A stretch of DNA of 64,000 nucleotides from Mesobacillus jeotgali. Its GTDB lineage: Bacteria; Bacillota; Bacilli; Bacillales; Cytobacillaceae. How positions within the stretch are numbered: position 1 is the stretch's first letter; each line of letters starts with the position of its first letter. The position numbers were made by a program, and so were the translations under genes. Location: contig NZ_CP134494.1 in NCBI RefSeq assembly GCF_031759225.1, positions 2,540,501 through 2,604,500 on the forward strand, in the 5' to 3' direction. The notes beneath the pieces are model-generated. The model searched no databases, had not been told where the DNA came from, and saw only the letters and a program-made list of their open reading frames with translations. Shown piece by piece: positions 10,023 through 19,016 of the stretch.

Positions 10023-11078
10023 CTAATAAAAAAGTTTTTTCAATGCTTTATCTGTGTCAGTCTTTCTGTTTTGATATTGACTAATCAACTCGTTGAGTCG
10101 ATGAAGCTGAAAAGCGTAGTCATACATTGCTGACCCGATAATGGTGAGACGCAATCGATCATTGCGTTCGATTGAGGTGTCCACTATGATTGATTCCAGA
10201 AATAGCCCGCTATTCGTGAGGAATTCTTCCGATTCTAGTTCTTTGATTTTCCCTGAATATTTAAGAAGGATCATTTCATGATATTGGATCAGTTCTTCGA
10301 ATTGATCATCAAATTCATTTGTCTCCTGCTGTTCAGGACGGCTTTGAAAAAAATGATCTTCTACGATATCCAGCAATCTTAAGCCCTGTTGAAGACAGGC
10401 AAGCATTTGCTTGAACAATACCAGTTCTCTGATATCAAAGGGTTTCACCTTTGATATTTTCATTCTTTCTTCATCTAGTATTTTATAGAGCTCTTCAAGC
10501 TTGGCGATATCTTTTCTAAGCTGACTCCATTGGTCCTGAAATGTCTTTTCAGTCAGCTCGTTCGATATGGCTGTTCTAATCAGCAATGACATGTTTCTAA
10601 AAGTACTGTCCATTTTTTCGATGAAATTTTTATTGAAATTTGGCGGCGAGATCACTAGATTAACAAGGAATGCTGAACCCATCCCAACAAGGACGATGAT
10701 AAATTTGTTTGCCGCTGCAACGACTCCATTAAATTCTTGCGAGCTCATCATGATCAAAACCGTAATCAGCGTTAAGGATAACGAACTTTCCATTTTAAGC
10801 TTCAAGCTTATGATGATGACTATTACTGTTACAAGCCCGATCACAATCGGGTTATTCCCGAATAAAAATATCGATGCAATCGCGACAATTGCGCCGAGAG
10901 TATTCGCCTGAAACTGCTCTAATACTTGTTTCCACGAACGGTATATTGAAGGCTGGATTGTAAATGTAGCGGCAATAGCCGCAAAAACGGCTGGCTCCAA
11001 TCCAATCCAGTTTGTTATGTATAATGCCAGTGCTACGGCCAACCCAGTTTTTATTACCCTGGGACCTAAGGTAATCAT
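10023..11078 (-). CDS. Aromatic acid exporter family protein (FUSC/ArAE_1, UPF0421, YgaE-like)
   Basis: The protein has 351 aa from the ATG at 11078, with GAGGGG 6 nt upstream. Residues 1-140 hold four or five membrane helices with the family pattern RVIKTGLAVALALYI and FAAIAATFTIQPSIYRSW. Residues ~150-350 form a charged, helical cytoplasmic domain. This is the Firmicute FUSC-like family named after aromatic-acid exporters; export is inferred from the family and no substrate is known. It is monocistronic, with an RDD remnant directly downstream. Confidence 0.85.
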   Translation of the reverse strand: MITLGPRVIKTGLAVALALYITNWIGLEPAVFAAIAATFTIQPSIYRSWKQVLEQFQANTLGAIVAIASIFLFGNNPIVIGLVTVIVIIISLKLKMESSLSLTLITVLIMMSSQEFNGVVAAANKFIIVLVGMGSAFLVNLVISPPNFNKNFIEKMDSTFRNMSLLIRTAISNELTEKTFQDQWSQLRKDIAKLEELYKILDEERMKISKVKPFDIRELVLFKQMLACLQQGLRLLDIVEDHFFQSRPEQQETNEFDDQFEELIQYHEMILLKYSGKIKELESEEFLTNSGLFLESIIVDTSIERNDRLRLTIIGSAMYDYAFQLHRLNELISQYQNRKTDTDKALKKLFY

Positions 11079-11249
11079 TTAAACCCCTCACTCTCTATTG
11101 GAAACGGTTTTATTCTAACATATCCTACTTAAAAGGGATAAAACCTATTATTACTTTTGATTTAAAGTATTTTTAAATCACGAATAGATTATCCTTCCCT
11201 ATAGCGGGAAATAATATGCAAGCAGCTTTTTTATAAAGGTGGGAACTAC

Positions 11250-12932
11250 ATGGTAACTATCGATAGAAAACATGATCCAGCAAAAAATGCTGAATGGATT
11301 TCCCGTTTAACAGGAGAGAGTCTTAATATATTTGAATTAGTTCAGGAGACAAATGAATTATTTAAGGAAGCAAGTGAAGATTACAAACCTTTAAGTGTAA
11401 AAAATAATACAAGCATTTCTTCATTCTTCAGCAATCTAAGCGCAGGTTTCCGAAGGATCATACAGACAAAATCAGCATTTGACCATGCAAAAAAATTCGA
11501 CACTGTTGTTGATAAAAACGGCAATGTTTTTCCTCAATGGCTTGAAGTCTTGAATGAAGAATACAAAAATTTACTAAAAGAAATTAATCGCGAGGTCCAT
11601 ATAGAGGATTTTGGCGCACTTGGGGATGGAAAAACTGATTGCACAGATGCTTTTAAAATGGCCCTTGGCAAAGGTCGCGTGAAAGTTCATATTCCTGAGG
11701 GAGTTTTTCTGGTAAAAGAGATCAGACTGCCATCCTTTACCTATCTGCTTGGTGCAGGAAAAGGAAAAACAATCATCAAGCTACATGATTCCGCCCCTAA
11801 AAGCAGGAGACTCATGACAAACAAACACCATCGCACTGGAAACAGGAATGTATATGTAAAAGGAATGACATTGGATTGGAATGTCGAACGTTTGGGAAGT
11901 GTCGAAAAGACCAGTACCTGGGGAAATCATTCCAGCTGCCTGCTTTACGCCAATGTAAAGTATGGCTGGGTAAAGGATGTTGAAGCTATTAACCCAGGCC
12001 TGCACTGCTTTGATATCTCTTCTCCTCTGTATAATTATTATGGTGATGGTTATCGGGCCCGGGGCGGCAGCGAGTTTATCTGGCTCGACAATCTGAACGG
12101 ACACGGGTTCGGGGATGACGGCATTACCACTCACCATAGCGATAATATTTTCATTTCAAATTGCCATATGTGTGATCCAAGCGGCAAAACACATAAAGAG
12201 GGTTTTTCAAATTCAAATGGCATTGAAATAGACGATGGATCTCGAAATGTTTGGCTATTGAACAATTCATCAGCAAGATGCTTTGGCGGAGTCGAGATCA
12301 AGGCGCATCATAACTCTTCAGCAGCCAGCAATGTTGTCATCATTGGCCATCTATCTGTCAATGACAATCGATCATATAATTTCAGGCATATAGGGCACCA
12401 CAAGGAGAACGATCCTGAATCCAAAACAGCCATCAACATTCTGGCGGCCAACATCATCTCTTATAAACCGGTTCATACCGATTTGTATGCAAATTCTTCT
12501 CCCAGGGCGATGGTCGTATCAGCTTATAAAAATGTAGCGGTGAACCATTTTACTGTGATTGGTGACCCTTCTTATGACTATGGCGGTGAACCAGCAATCG
12601 CGCTGCAGTATCGTTCCAGAAATGTCATACTCAAAAACGTGAAAATAAGCGGGTTTACAAGTGCGGAATCAGATATCAAAGTATTTGGCGGCAGCAATCA
12701 TGCTGACCATATTAAAATCAGGAACATGATTTCAAGACACTCGGCACCTAAAGCTATTCATATAGGGAAAGGAGTCGAAAAGGCTGCAATTGAGAAGGTG
12801 TATGCAGAAGCTGTAAACGGACAGGCTGTAGTAGAACTTGCAGAAAATAAAGCCTTTTTGAATGACATTGATTCAAATGGGTTCAAACAGGTGCTGTTAA
12901 AGCACTCTACAGAAAATCAGACAACTGTTTAA
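11250..12932 (+). CDS. Pectate-lyase-superfamily (right-handed beta-helix) protein, GH28-related
   Basis: The protein has 560 aa; the ATG at 11250 follows AAGGTGGG. Residues ~1-115 are helical and charged without a clear signal peptide. At ~118 the motif EDFGALGDGKTDCTDAF marks a Pectate_lyase_3/GH28-related beta-helix (phage tail-spike and pectinase-like fold), continuing with repeated parallel-beta coils such as NVYVKGMTLDW, DNIFISNCHM and NVWLLNNSSARCFGGVEIK. Such proteins bind or cleave acidic polysaccharides. With no export signal and no pectin genes nearby, a role on an envelope polysaccharide is only an inference. It ends at a strong terminator. Confidence 0.8.
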   Translation: MVTIDRKHDPAKNAEWISRLTGESLNIFELVQETNELFKEASEDYKPLSVKNNTSISSFFSNLSAGFRRIIQTKSAFDHAKKFDTVVDKNGNVFPQWLEVLNEEYKNLLKEINREVHIEDFGALGDGKTDCTDAFKMALGKGRVKVHIPEGVFLVKEIRLPSFTYLLGAGKGKTIIKLHDSAPKSRRLMTNKHHRTGNRNVYVKGMTLDWNVERLGSVEKTSTWGNHSSCLLYANVKYGWVKDVEAINPGLHCFDISSPLYNYYGDGYRARGGSEFIWLDNLNGHGFGDDGITTHHSDNIFISNCHMCDPSGKTHKEGFSNSNGIEIDDGSRNVWLLNNSSARCFGGVEIKAHHNSSAASNVVIIGHLSVNDNRSYNFRHIGHHKENDPESKTAINILAANIISYKPVHTDLYANSSPRAMVVSAYKNVAVNHFTVIGDPSYDYGGEPAIALQYRSRNVILKNVKISGFTSAESDIKVFGGSNHADHIKIRNMISRHSAPKAIHIGKGVEKAAIEKVYAEAVNGQAVVELAENKAFLNDIDSNGFKQVLLKHSTENQTTV

Positions 12933-12945
12933 TATAAAGTTCTAT

Positions 12946-13128
12946 TAAACGGAAAAATTCCTCTTAAACTGAAAACGGCTCTTATTTCCTTAAGAATAAG
13001 AGTCGTTTTTCCGGTTATTTAATCAAAAACGTTTGATTTGGTCTTTTTTTTGGCAGTTAACCGTAATTCCTCCGCCTATTTCTGCATCAATAGCTTACTT
13101 TGTATACAATAACCGGATATCCTCCGCT
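12946..13128 (+). repeat. Dispersed intergenic element, copy A (inverted relative to copy B at 55837-56018)
   Basis: The ~183-bp segment resembles the reverse complement of 55837-56018 over its whole length. Shared blocks in the same order include TAAACGGAAAAATTCC, CTTATTTCCTTAA, GTCGTTTTTCCG, TCCGC and CAATAACCGGA. It contains the terminator hairpin of the preceding gene and several GGAA/TTCC-rich inverted repeats. It has no coding capacity. By eye the two copies agree at roughly two-thirds of positions. Confidence 0.65.
12971..13010 (+). terminator. Strong intrinsic terminator after the pectate-lyase-like gene
   Basis: The pairing is ACGGCTCTTATT with AATAAGAGTCGT, followed by TTTTT. It also has an A-run on the other side, so it may work in both directions. 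It is embedded in the dispersed element, whose other copy also carries a hairpin at the matching place. Confidence 0.85.
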
Positions 13129-13182
13129 AATGAACTCTCACACGTACTGAACATCGATAATGAATGGTAACTGAGCCAAATA

Positions 13183-13213
13183 AAAAAGAAGCAGAGCAAT
13201 CTGCTTCCTTAAT
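13183..13213 (-). terminator. Intrinsic terminator of the HAD gene
   Basis: On the minus strand GAAGCAGA-ttgc-TCTGCTTC is followed by TTTTTTA. It directly abuts the stop codon of the HAD hydrolase gene. Confidence 0.8.
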
Positions 13214-13959
13214 TATGAAAGAACCCATTTTTCGATGGCCTGTGCCACACCATTTTCTCGATTTGTACCTGTTATTTCATCTGCAGCTTCTTTTACAGTT
13301 TCCTGTGCATTGCCCATAGCAATGCCAAGGCCTGCTTCCGTAATCATGGCTATATCATTCAGGCTGTCACCTACTGCCATCACATTGTCCATCGATATCC
13401 CCAGAAGTCCACAAACCTTTTCCAGGCCCTTTGCCTTATTAATGCCGAGTGCGTTAACTTCTATATTTTTCAAACTTGAATTGCTGATTTCGAATACACC
13501 TTTGTCTTTTAACTTATTGAGGACACTTTCTCTTATTTCGTCCTCTTCGATTTGGAAGCCGAATTTAAGCCATTCCTGTGAAAACAGGTCCTCAGGCATA
13601 TTATTTCTCCAAACGTCTTCACTGCTTGTCGCCCAAAACCCTGTATTATGCTCTCGTGTTAAATCATACATCCACTGGATATGTTCAGTGTCCACCATGT
13701 TCCGTGCCACCAATTCTCCGTTTGGCCCCCAAATCTCTCCCCCGTTGACCGTTACAAGATAAGAAGACAATTCCAGGGACAATACATAGTCCCTTGCAGT
13801 TTTGAGACTGCGCCCAGTACTAAGGACAACATGGACACCTCTTCTTTCTGCCTCTTTTATCGCCTGTCTATTTTCTTCAGAGACCTCGTGTCGCTCATTG
13901 AGGAGTGTTCCATCCATATCCAATGCAATTAGTTTGATATCAGGCTTTTTGTAATTCAA
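13213..13959 (-). CDS. Cof-type HAD-superfamily phosphatase
   Basis: The protein has 248 aa from the TTG at 13959. AGGAGG sits 6 nt upstream of that TTG but touches the alternative ATG at 13965, which therefore cannot use it. Motif I is LDMDGT (nucleophile Asp14, acid Asp16), motif II is LSTGRS (~46), and motif III/IV is KGLEKV followed by GDSLNDIAMI with the Mg2+-binding aspartates. The C2-type cap lies between motifs II and III. The family dephosphorylates sugar phosphates, FMN or PLP; the substrate here is unknown. It follows the RsbR paralog by 18 nt and may be co-transcribed with it. Confidence 0.88.
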   Translation of the reverse strand: MNYKKPDIKLIALDMDGTLLNERHEVSEENRQAIKEAERRGVHVVLSTGRSLKTARDYVLSLELSSYLVTVNGGEIWGPNGELVARNMVDTEHIQWMYDLTREHNTGFWATSSEDVWRNNMPEDLFSQEWLKFGFQIEEDEIRESVLNKLKDKGVFEISNSSLKNIEVNALGINKAKGLEKVCGLLGISMDNVMAVGDSLNDIAMITEAGLGIAMGNAQETVKEAADEITGTNRENGVAQAIEKWVLS

Positions 13960-13977
13960 ATCCATCCTCCTAGCGTC

Positions 13978-14802
13978 TTACACCTCATTATTTATGCTAT
14001 CGATCCCTTGTTTTACTGTAGCAAATGTTTTGATGCTGGAAAAATCAACTCCACCCTCCACTGCAGCCTGGGCGAGTTCTGGCCTCATTCCAGTTGCGAT
14101 TGAGTGGACACCCAATAGCCTTAGAACATTATGGATGTCAAAAATATGTTTGGCAATTGTTGCATCAATCGTAACAATTCCTGAAAAATCAATGATTAAA
14201 AACTGTATTTTTTGGCTTGCAACCAAGGGAATAGCCCTTTCCAATATTAATCTGGCCCGGTCATGATCCATTTTCCCTACTAAAGGCAACACTGCAACAT
14301 TATCTTGCACCGGAACAACTGGAGTCGATAAAATATCCACTTCATCCTGGACTTCTCTCATTTGTTTCGAAGTCTGCCTTTCAAATGCAAATACTGTTTC
14401 ATTAATGCTAATATCAAGCATATTATTCACTCTTTTATTGATCCAAATTAAATCTTCGGTGTTCACACCATGCCTCAAACTAATCTCAGCCATTTTATCG
14501 ATAAAAACCATCCTTGTTGGAGGATATCTAAAAAGGATGTCAGAAACTCTTCCGCCTTTGGCTGCTTCCCGTTCGCCGTTTTGCTTGCTCCATTCCAGAA
14601 GTCCCTCAGAGGTTGTCTCATCCTTGTTTCTGATCGAGTCACCAAGAAAACTAAGATACTCCGTATAAACAATAATTGCCTGGTCAATTTCCTGCCTGGG
14701 TATCTCCAGACCAATAAGTCCGACTATGGAATCTACCATTTCCTTTGCGATTGTTCGAGCATTCTGTTGTAATTCATCTGCAACTGCATATGTTGGATTC
14801 AC
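13978..14802 (-). CDS. RsbR-type stressosome paralog (RsbRD-like N-domain plus STAS) lacking the usual phospho-acceptors
   Basis: The protein has about 274 aa. I prefer the GTG at 14802 because GGGAAGTGA (close to AGGAGGTGA) is optimally spaced before it; the GTG at 14811 is too close. Residues ~1-150 are an all-helical N-terminal RsbR-like domain. Residues ~160-274 are a STAS domain (FLIIDFSGIVTIDATIAKHI, then TGMRPELAQAAV). RsbR proteins scaffold the stressosome that releases RsbT to activate sigma-B and are phosphorylated on two Thr/Ser in STAS. Here the residue after the conserved Asp is Ala (IDA), and the second site after RPELAQ is also Ala. The protein may therefore be phosphorylation-blind. 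No rsbS, rsbT or sigB is nearby. Confidence 0.82.
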   Translation of the reverse strand: MNPTYAVADELQQNARTIAKEMVDSIVGLIGLEIPRQEIDQAIIVYTEYLSFLGDSIRNKDETTSEGLLEWSKQNGEREAAKGGRVSDILFRYPPTRMVFIDKMAEISLRHGVNTEDLIWINKRVNNMLDISINETVFAFERQTSKQMREVQDEVDILSTPVVPVQDNVAVLPLVGKMDHDRARLILERAIPLVASQKIQFLIIDFSGIVTIDATIAKHIFDIHNVLRLLGVHSIATGMRPELAQAAVEGGVDFSSIKTFATVKQGIDSINNEV

Positions 14803-14980
14803 AAAGGTCACTTCCCCTTTTTCATGTTTGTCAAAGACAATTACTTATTAACAATAGGATACACTTTTAGTCAAAAATAATCTCTTTTCAAACTGCTGAT
14901 TCCAGCAGATACATAAAAATAATCGGGTTTTCCCAGTAAAATAGACTCATTCCATAATAAAGTCTATAAATGAAGAATCA

Positions 14981-15697
14981 TCAATATTCTTTTGAAATTC
15001 TTGTCAATTCAAAGAACTCTCTTTCAGGTTCCATCCATTTCGTCCCTCTGTCTGAGACGAAATAGATCCCCTTTTCAAGGTCATAATAAACAGTAATCTT
15101 AAATGATCGGAAGTCGACGACACTCTTATCATTATAATAAATCTGCTGATTATCAGCTTCTGGAGCTGAATTGATTAATTCACTTATTCGTTCAATTGCC
15201 TGCTTGTCTGTCAAGGCAAAACAGTCATCGCTTCTGTCAGGCTGTTCATTTATGCAAATTTCAGATACATCCGTTTCAATCCATTTCATTGCTTTTAAGG
15301 CTTCTCGCTTTTCAAAAACGACCTCTGTCTGTTCCGGGGCTTTGAAGTATCCCCCACTTATTGATAGTACCCAGTTCGTCCCTTTCTTCTCCCAGTTTGA
15401 TATGAATCCGGCTCCATCTTCTGTAGAATCTTGTGAGGCATGTATCATGATTTTACGCCATCCCTTTTTCGGTAGTTCCTTCTCGTAAAAATGCATGATC
15501 TCTCCCCAATGATCACCTTTTATTTTATACACTGGACTGTCAGCCTTCAGCCCAGGATACAGCGGAATATCCGCCGTTTGTTCAGGAATCAGATCAAGAC
15601 CTCTGTATTTTTCTTGCTGTTTCTGTTGAAAATAACCAATTAAGGAGCCAATCAATAATATGAATAATATTAACCCTACCCACTTCCCAGACTTCAA
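14981..15697 (-). CDS. Membrane-anchored hypothetical protein
   Basis: The protein has 238 aa from the TTG at 15697, chosen because AGAGGG is spaced 6 nt before it but overlaps the ATG at 15703. One N-terminal helix (KWVGLILFILLIGSLIGYF) anchors or exports a soluble extracytoplasmic domain of ~210 residues. No lipobox is present. The domain starts with a conserved-looking DIPLYPG stretch and an amphipathic segment around IMHFYEKELPKKGW, which recalls a pattern seen in other secreted bacillus proteins. Two cysteines (ICINEQPDRSDDCF) could form a disulfide. I do not recognise a functional family. It is monocistronic, divergent from ywbE. Confidence 0.7.
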   Translation of the reverse strand: MKSGKWVGLILFILLIGSLIGYFQQKQQEKYRGLDLIPEQTADIPLYPGLKADSPVYKIKGDHWGEIMHFYEKELPKKGWRKIMIHASQDSTEDGAGFISNWEKKGTNWVLSISGGYFKAPEQTEVVFEKREALKAMKWIETDVSEICINEQPDRSDDCFALTDKQAIERISELINSAPEADNQQIYYNDKSVVDFRSFKITVYYDLEKGIYFVSDRGTKWMEPEREFFELTRISKEY

Positions 15698-15805
15698 GAT
15701 CATCCCTCTTTACTTTTTTCTTTATAATAATGCAAATAATGGTAGAATTGAATACTCATCAATAACATTTATCATTCTTCGAATTTAGAGACTGGAGGAA
15801 GAATC

Positions 15806-16012
15806 ATGGCAAACAGTAAAGATGGCAAAAATCGAAATGATATCAAAACTGGTTCAAAAGTAAATATAGTCCTTAAAGCAGACCAGAAAACCGGTAAACT
15901 TACTCAGGGAGTCGTTAAAGATATATTGACCAATTCACCCTCACACCCACATGGAATTAAGGTTAGGCTGGAGGACGGGCAGGTTGGCCGTGTAAAGGAA
16001 ATCCTGGAATGA
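15806..16012 (+). CDS. ywbE: YwbE family protein
   Basis: The protein has 68 aa; the ATG at 15806 follows TGGAGGAAGA. The sequence carries the hallmarks of the YwbE family: an N-terminal RNDIKTGSKVNIVLKADQKT block and the C-terminal GIKVRLEDGQVGRVKEIL, an SH3-like beta barrel of unknown function conserved across Firmicutes and many proteobacteria. It is probably a cytoplasmic nucleic-acid or ribosome-associated protein, but that is inference. Its transcript ends at a bidirectional terminator shared with the convergent antiporter gene. Confidence 0.9.
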   Translation: MANSKDGKNRNDIKTGSKVNIVLKADQKTGKLTQGVVKDILTNSPSHPHGIKVRLEDGQVGRVKEILE

Positions 16013-16055
16013 TATAAGAGCAACCGTGCTCCTTGCAGTTGATTTCTTTAAACAC

Positions 16056-16090
16056 AAAAAAGCATTAAAGGGACGATCCCTTTAATGCTT
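16056..16090. terminator. Bidirectional intrinsic terminator between ywbE and the antiporter gene
   Basis: The perfect stem AAGCATTAAAGGGA / TCCCTTTAATGCTT has A-runs on the left and a modest T-rich end on the right. It serves the two convergent genes and overlaps the last bases of the antiporter gene. Confidence 0.85.
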
Positions 16091-17234
16091 AACTCTTCTT
16101 TTCCTTCACTTTCTCAACGATTAACTTATTCAATCCTGGAGCCATCTGGAACAAGATTGTTCCCACGAAAGCGATCACCAAAATGTATAGGCTGGCAAAA
16201 ACCTTCAACTCACCTGTCGCGAGCGCGGCAATGATGACGGAAAACTCTCCGCGTTGAGTCAGAGATAGCCCCGCTTTTAAGGAATAGCTTCTCGGCAGAC
16301 CATACCATTGACCTCCAACATAACCGACAATCAGTTTATGGATCAATGACCACAATACCAGCACAACCAATAAGCCAAAATATGGGATATCACTTGTCAA
16401 TTCAATGTGAAGACCGAAATTCAGGAAGAAGAATGGCAGGAATATATTCCTTACTGGCAAAGCCGCTCTTTCAACCTTATCCTTTATGGTCAACTCAGAA
16501 AGCATCATACCGGCTAGCAGCGCCCCGATTACCTCAGATAAACCAAGCATCATCGCAATGCCTCCATATGTGAGGGCAATTCCGGTAACCAAGACAATAA
16601 AAATATCATTATTAATAATTTCTTTTAGTTTTGATTCTAACCTTTTGAAGACCACTTTTGCAAAGAATACTGCATTCCCTGCGAGAATGGCAATTTTTAA
16701 AAGGATCAACATAAAATCTGTTACTGACAAACCCTTTCCAGAGAGACCAATCAACACGGTTACAAGGATAGGAGCAATCAAATCTTCAAAAATCAGGATT
16801 AGCAGCATGAATTCGGATTCTTTGTTATCGACTCTATTCTTTTCCTCCAACAGCTTGGCTGTTATCGAGGAACTTGTTGCATAGACAATTCCTCCAACAA
16901 TCAATGAGGATACCCAATCCAGACCGAACAGGTGGGCTATTAACGCAGTTACAAATATACCAAGTACGGCATCCAGCAGCCCGCCTTTCCATACCTTTGC
17001 ACTGTTCGAAACCAATCTGTCAACCGGGAACTTCAAGCCAAGTATGAAGAACAACAGGACTAAACCGATCTCTCCCGCCATTTCAATTACCTTGGATTCC
17101 TTAATAAATATGGATAAAAGAAGTCCAAGCAAAATATATAATAATATATCTGGTATTTTAATTATTTTGATGCCGATCATACCAATCAAAAAGAGCACCA
17201 GTAAAAAAAGCCCAATGACTAAGGTCAGATTCAA
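16089..17234 (-). CDS. Cation:proton antiporter, CPA2 family (GerN/NapA-like)
   Basis: The protein has 381 aa from the TTG at 17234. AAAAGGTG lies ~10 nt upstream, so an upstream in-frame TTG that would add a Cys-rich leader is rejected. About eleven or twelve helices span the whole length with no TrkA-N or C-terminal nucleotide-binding domain. The core motif is ILIFEDLIAPILV, where the acidic pair is the expected ion-binding site, preceded by ATSSSITAKLL. Length and layout match GerN/GrmA-type Na+(K+)/H+ antiporters used in ion homeostasis and, in some bacilli, spore germination. Germination involvement is not shown by this context. Confidence 0.87.
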   Translation of the reverse strand: MNLTLVIGLFLLVLFLIGMIGIKIIKIPDILLYILLGLLLSIFIKESKVIEMAGEIGLVLLFFILGLKFPVDRLVSNSAKVWKGGLLDAVLGIFVTALIAHLFGLDWVSSLIVGGIVYATSSSITAKLLEEKNRVDNKESEFMLLILIFEDLIAPILVTVLIGLSGKGLSVTDFMLILLKIAILAGNAVFFAKVVFKRLESKLKEIINNDIFIVLVTGIALTYGGIAMMLGLSEVIGALLAGMMLSELTIKDKVERAALPVRNIFLPFFFLNFGLHIELTSDIPYFGLLVVLVLWSLIHKLIVGYVGGQWYGLPRSYSLKAGLSLTQRGEFSVIIAALATGELKVFASLYILVIAFVGTILFQMAPGLNKLIVEKVKEKKS

Positions 17235-17408
17235 TCTGCAACAACACCTTTTCAATTTATACGAAATAACTATCCTATTTACTACCCAATTCCCTTCATT
17301 CCAACACTGGAAAATAAAATCCTTGAAACTCTATAATTCAGTATGGTTAAAAAATTGTGATAAAATAAGCTATATATTTATATTTAAGGAACTATTAAGG
17401 GGGAAGGT

Positions 17409-18302
17409 ATGAACAGCATTTCAGAAAAAGCTCTAGTTCAACAGCAACATAAGGGCATTACCAAAACCAAACTCGCCAAAAGAATATTTTTCATTATATT
17501 AGGTGCTGTACTTATGGGCGTTGGAATCGAGGAATTCCTTGTCCCGAACAAAATTCTTGATGGCGGTATTGTTGGTATTTCAATCATCCTCTCACATTTG
17601 ACAGGCTGGCGCCTCGGCCTCTTTATTTTTGTTTTGAACATCCCTTTCTTTTTCATAGGTTATAAACAAATTGGTAAGACATTCGCATTATCCACTCTCC
17701 TGGGTATCACTGTTTTGTCATTGACTACCAGTTTTCTCCATGATTGGCCAGTTTTCACGGAAGATTTGCTTTTGGCAACCGTATTTGGCGGAATCGTTCT
17801 TGGTGCAGGTGTGGGAATAGTCATCCGATACGGAGGGTCATTGGACGGAACAGAAATTCTTGCTATCCTTGCGAATAGAAGGCTGCCTTTTTCTGTTGGG
17901 GAAGTGATCATGTTTTTCAATATCTTCATCTTTGGCACAGCAGGGTTTGTCTTCGGCTGGGATCGTGCGATGTATTCCATCCTTGCCTATTTCATAGCAT
18001 TCAAAACCATCGATATAGTCATTGCTGGACTTGATGAATCAAAAGCTGCGTGGATCATTAGTGATCAGCATAAGCAAATAGGAGAAGCCATCCTGGCTCG
18101 TCTGGGCCGCGGAGTCACGTATTTAACAGGAGAAGGGGCATACACAGGAGACGATAAAAAAGTCATTTTTTGTGTCATCACTCGTCTTGAGGAAGCAAAA
18201 TTGAAATCCATTGTCGAGGAATTAGATGAATCAGCCTTCCTTGCCGTGGGAAATATTGCCGAAGTGCGTGGCGGCAGATTCAAGAAACGGAATATACACT
18301 AA
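17409..18302 (+). CDS. YitT family membrane protein (DUF161/DUF2179), paralog 1
   Basis: The protein has 297 aa; the ATG at 17409 follows AAGGGGGAAGGT. A charged N-terminal tail (~25 aa) leads into five or six helices, including the family signature GVGIVIRYGGSLDGTEILA (~140). A cytoplasmic ferredoxin-like DUF2179 domain follows (~210-297; VTYLTGEGAYTGDDKKVIFCVITRLE). These proteins are widespread in Firmicutes as multiple paralogs; the function is unsettled. It ends in a clear terminator. A second paralog lies 1.1 kb downstream (19441-20253), with two minus-strand genes between them. Confidence 0.9.
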   Translation: MNSISEKALVQQQHKGITKTKLAKRIFFIILGAVLMGVGIEEFLVPNKILDGGIVGISIILSHLTGWRLGLFIFVLNIPFFFIGYKQIGKTFALSTLLGITVLSLTTSFLHDWPVFTEDLLLATVFGGIVLGAGVGIVIRYGGSLDGTEILAILANRRLPFSVGEVIMFFNIFIFGTAGFVFGWDRAMYSILAYFIAFKTIDIVIAGLDESKAAWIISDQHKQIGEAILARLGRGVTYLTGEGAYTGDDKKVIFCVITRLEEAKLKSIVEELDESAFLAVGNIAEVRGGRFKKRNIH

Positions 18303-18315
18303 AGAGATGTTAACA

Positions 18316-18343
18316 GAAAAAAGCTCAGGATCTGAGCTTTTTG
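18316..18343 (+). terminator. Intrinsic terminator after YitT paralog 1
   Basis: AAAAAAGCTCAG-gat-CTGAGCTTTTTG is a compact stem with a T-run. Confidence 0.9.
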
Positions 18344-18386
18344 TCTTGTTGCATGTTGACGTTGATAGATCAACTATTAAAACTGG

Positions 18387-18920
18387 TTATTCATGTGCTA
18401 ATAAAGAGTACACATTCGTATCATAGGAAATGCCGTTTTGAACCATATAGTCCCTGAGAACACCCTCCTTGGAAAAGCCAAGCTTGAGGAGCAATTCGCT
18501 GGAAGACTTATTTTCAAGGAAAACTACGGCACCAATTCTTTTTAACGCCATTTCTTCAAAGCCATATTCCACAACCTTTAATATTGCTTCTTTAGCGAAG
18601 CCTTTTCCCCAATATCCCTGGTTGAGCTCATAACCTATTTCTGCTCTCCGATTTTTCGTTGAAATGGCATGAAAGCCTACAGTTCCAATGAGACTATTAT
18701 TATTTTTTAATTGGAGGCCCCATCTAATAGCTTTTCCTTCCTTGTATCCAATATGGAAAGAATGAATCAGGCCTCTCGCTTCTTCAATATCATCCATAAG
18801 TTCCGAACCATAATGTTTCATGACTTCAGGATTGGAAAAATTGATAAATAACCTTTGTGCATCCTCCGCTTTTATTTCCCTCAGAAGGAGCCGTTCAGTT
18901 TCTAATACTGGAAATCCCAT
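18387..18920 (-). CDS. GNAT family N-acetyltransferase (RimJ/RimL-like)
   Basis: The protein has 177 aa; the ATG at 18920 follows GGGGGG. It begins with the RimJ/RimL signature ETERLLLREIKAEDAQRLF and carries motif A for acetyl-CoA (YWGKGFAKEAILKVVEYGF, ~105-125) and motif B (NKSSSELLLKLGFSKEG). Members acetylate protein N-termini, including ribosomal proteins, or small amines; the substrate is unknown. It is monocistronic between two YitT genes. Confidence 0.88.
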   Translation of the reverse strand: MGFPVLETERLLLREIKAEDAQRLFINFSNPEVMKHYGSELMDDIEEARGLIHSFHIGYKEGKAIRWGLQLKNNNSLIGTVGFHAISTKNRRAEIGYELNQGYWGKGFAKEAILKVVEYGFEEMALKRIGAVVFLENKSSSELLLKLGFSKEGVLRDYMVQNGISYDTNVYSLLAHE

Positions 18921-18986
18921 ATGTCCCCCCGAAGAAAAAATTTTATTTTTTTATAATTCTTCACAAAAGACATAAATCCCTTCAAG

Positions 18987-19016
18987 AAAGCCGCCCATTT
19001 TTGGACGGCTTTTCTT
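18987..19016 (-). terminator. Intrinsic terminator of the DUF1292 gene
   Basis: On the minus strand AAAGCCGTCC-aaaaat-GGGCGGCTTTC is followed by a short T-rich stretch, directly after the stop codon at 19015. Confidence 0.75.

Noticed and set aside
13235..13762. 175-aa plus-strand reading frame
   Set aside because: It is antisense to the HAD phosphatase whose motifs are intact; there is no RBS.
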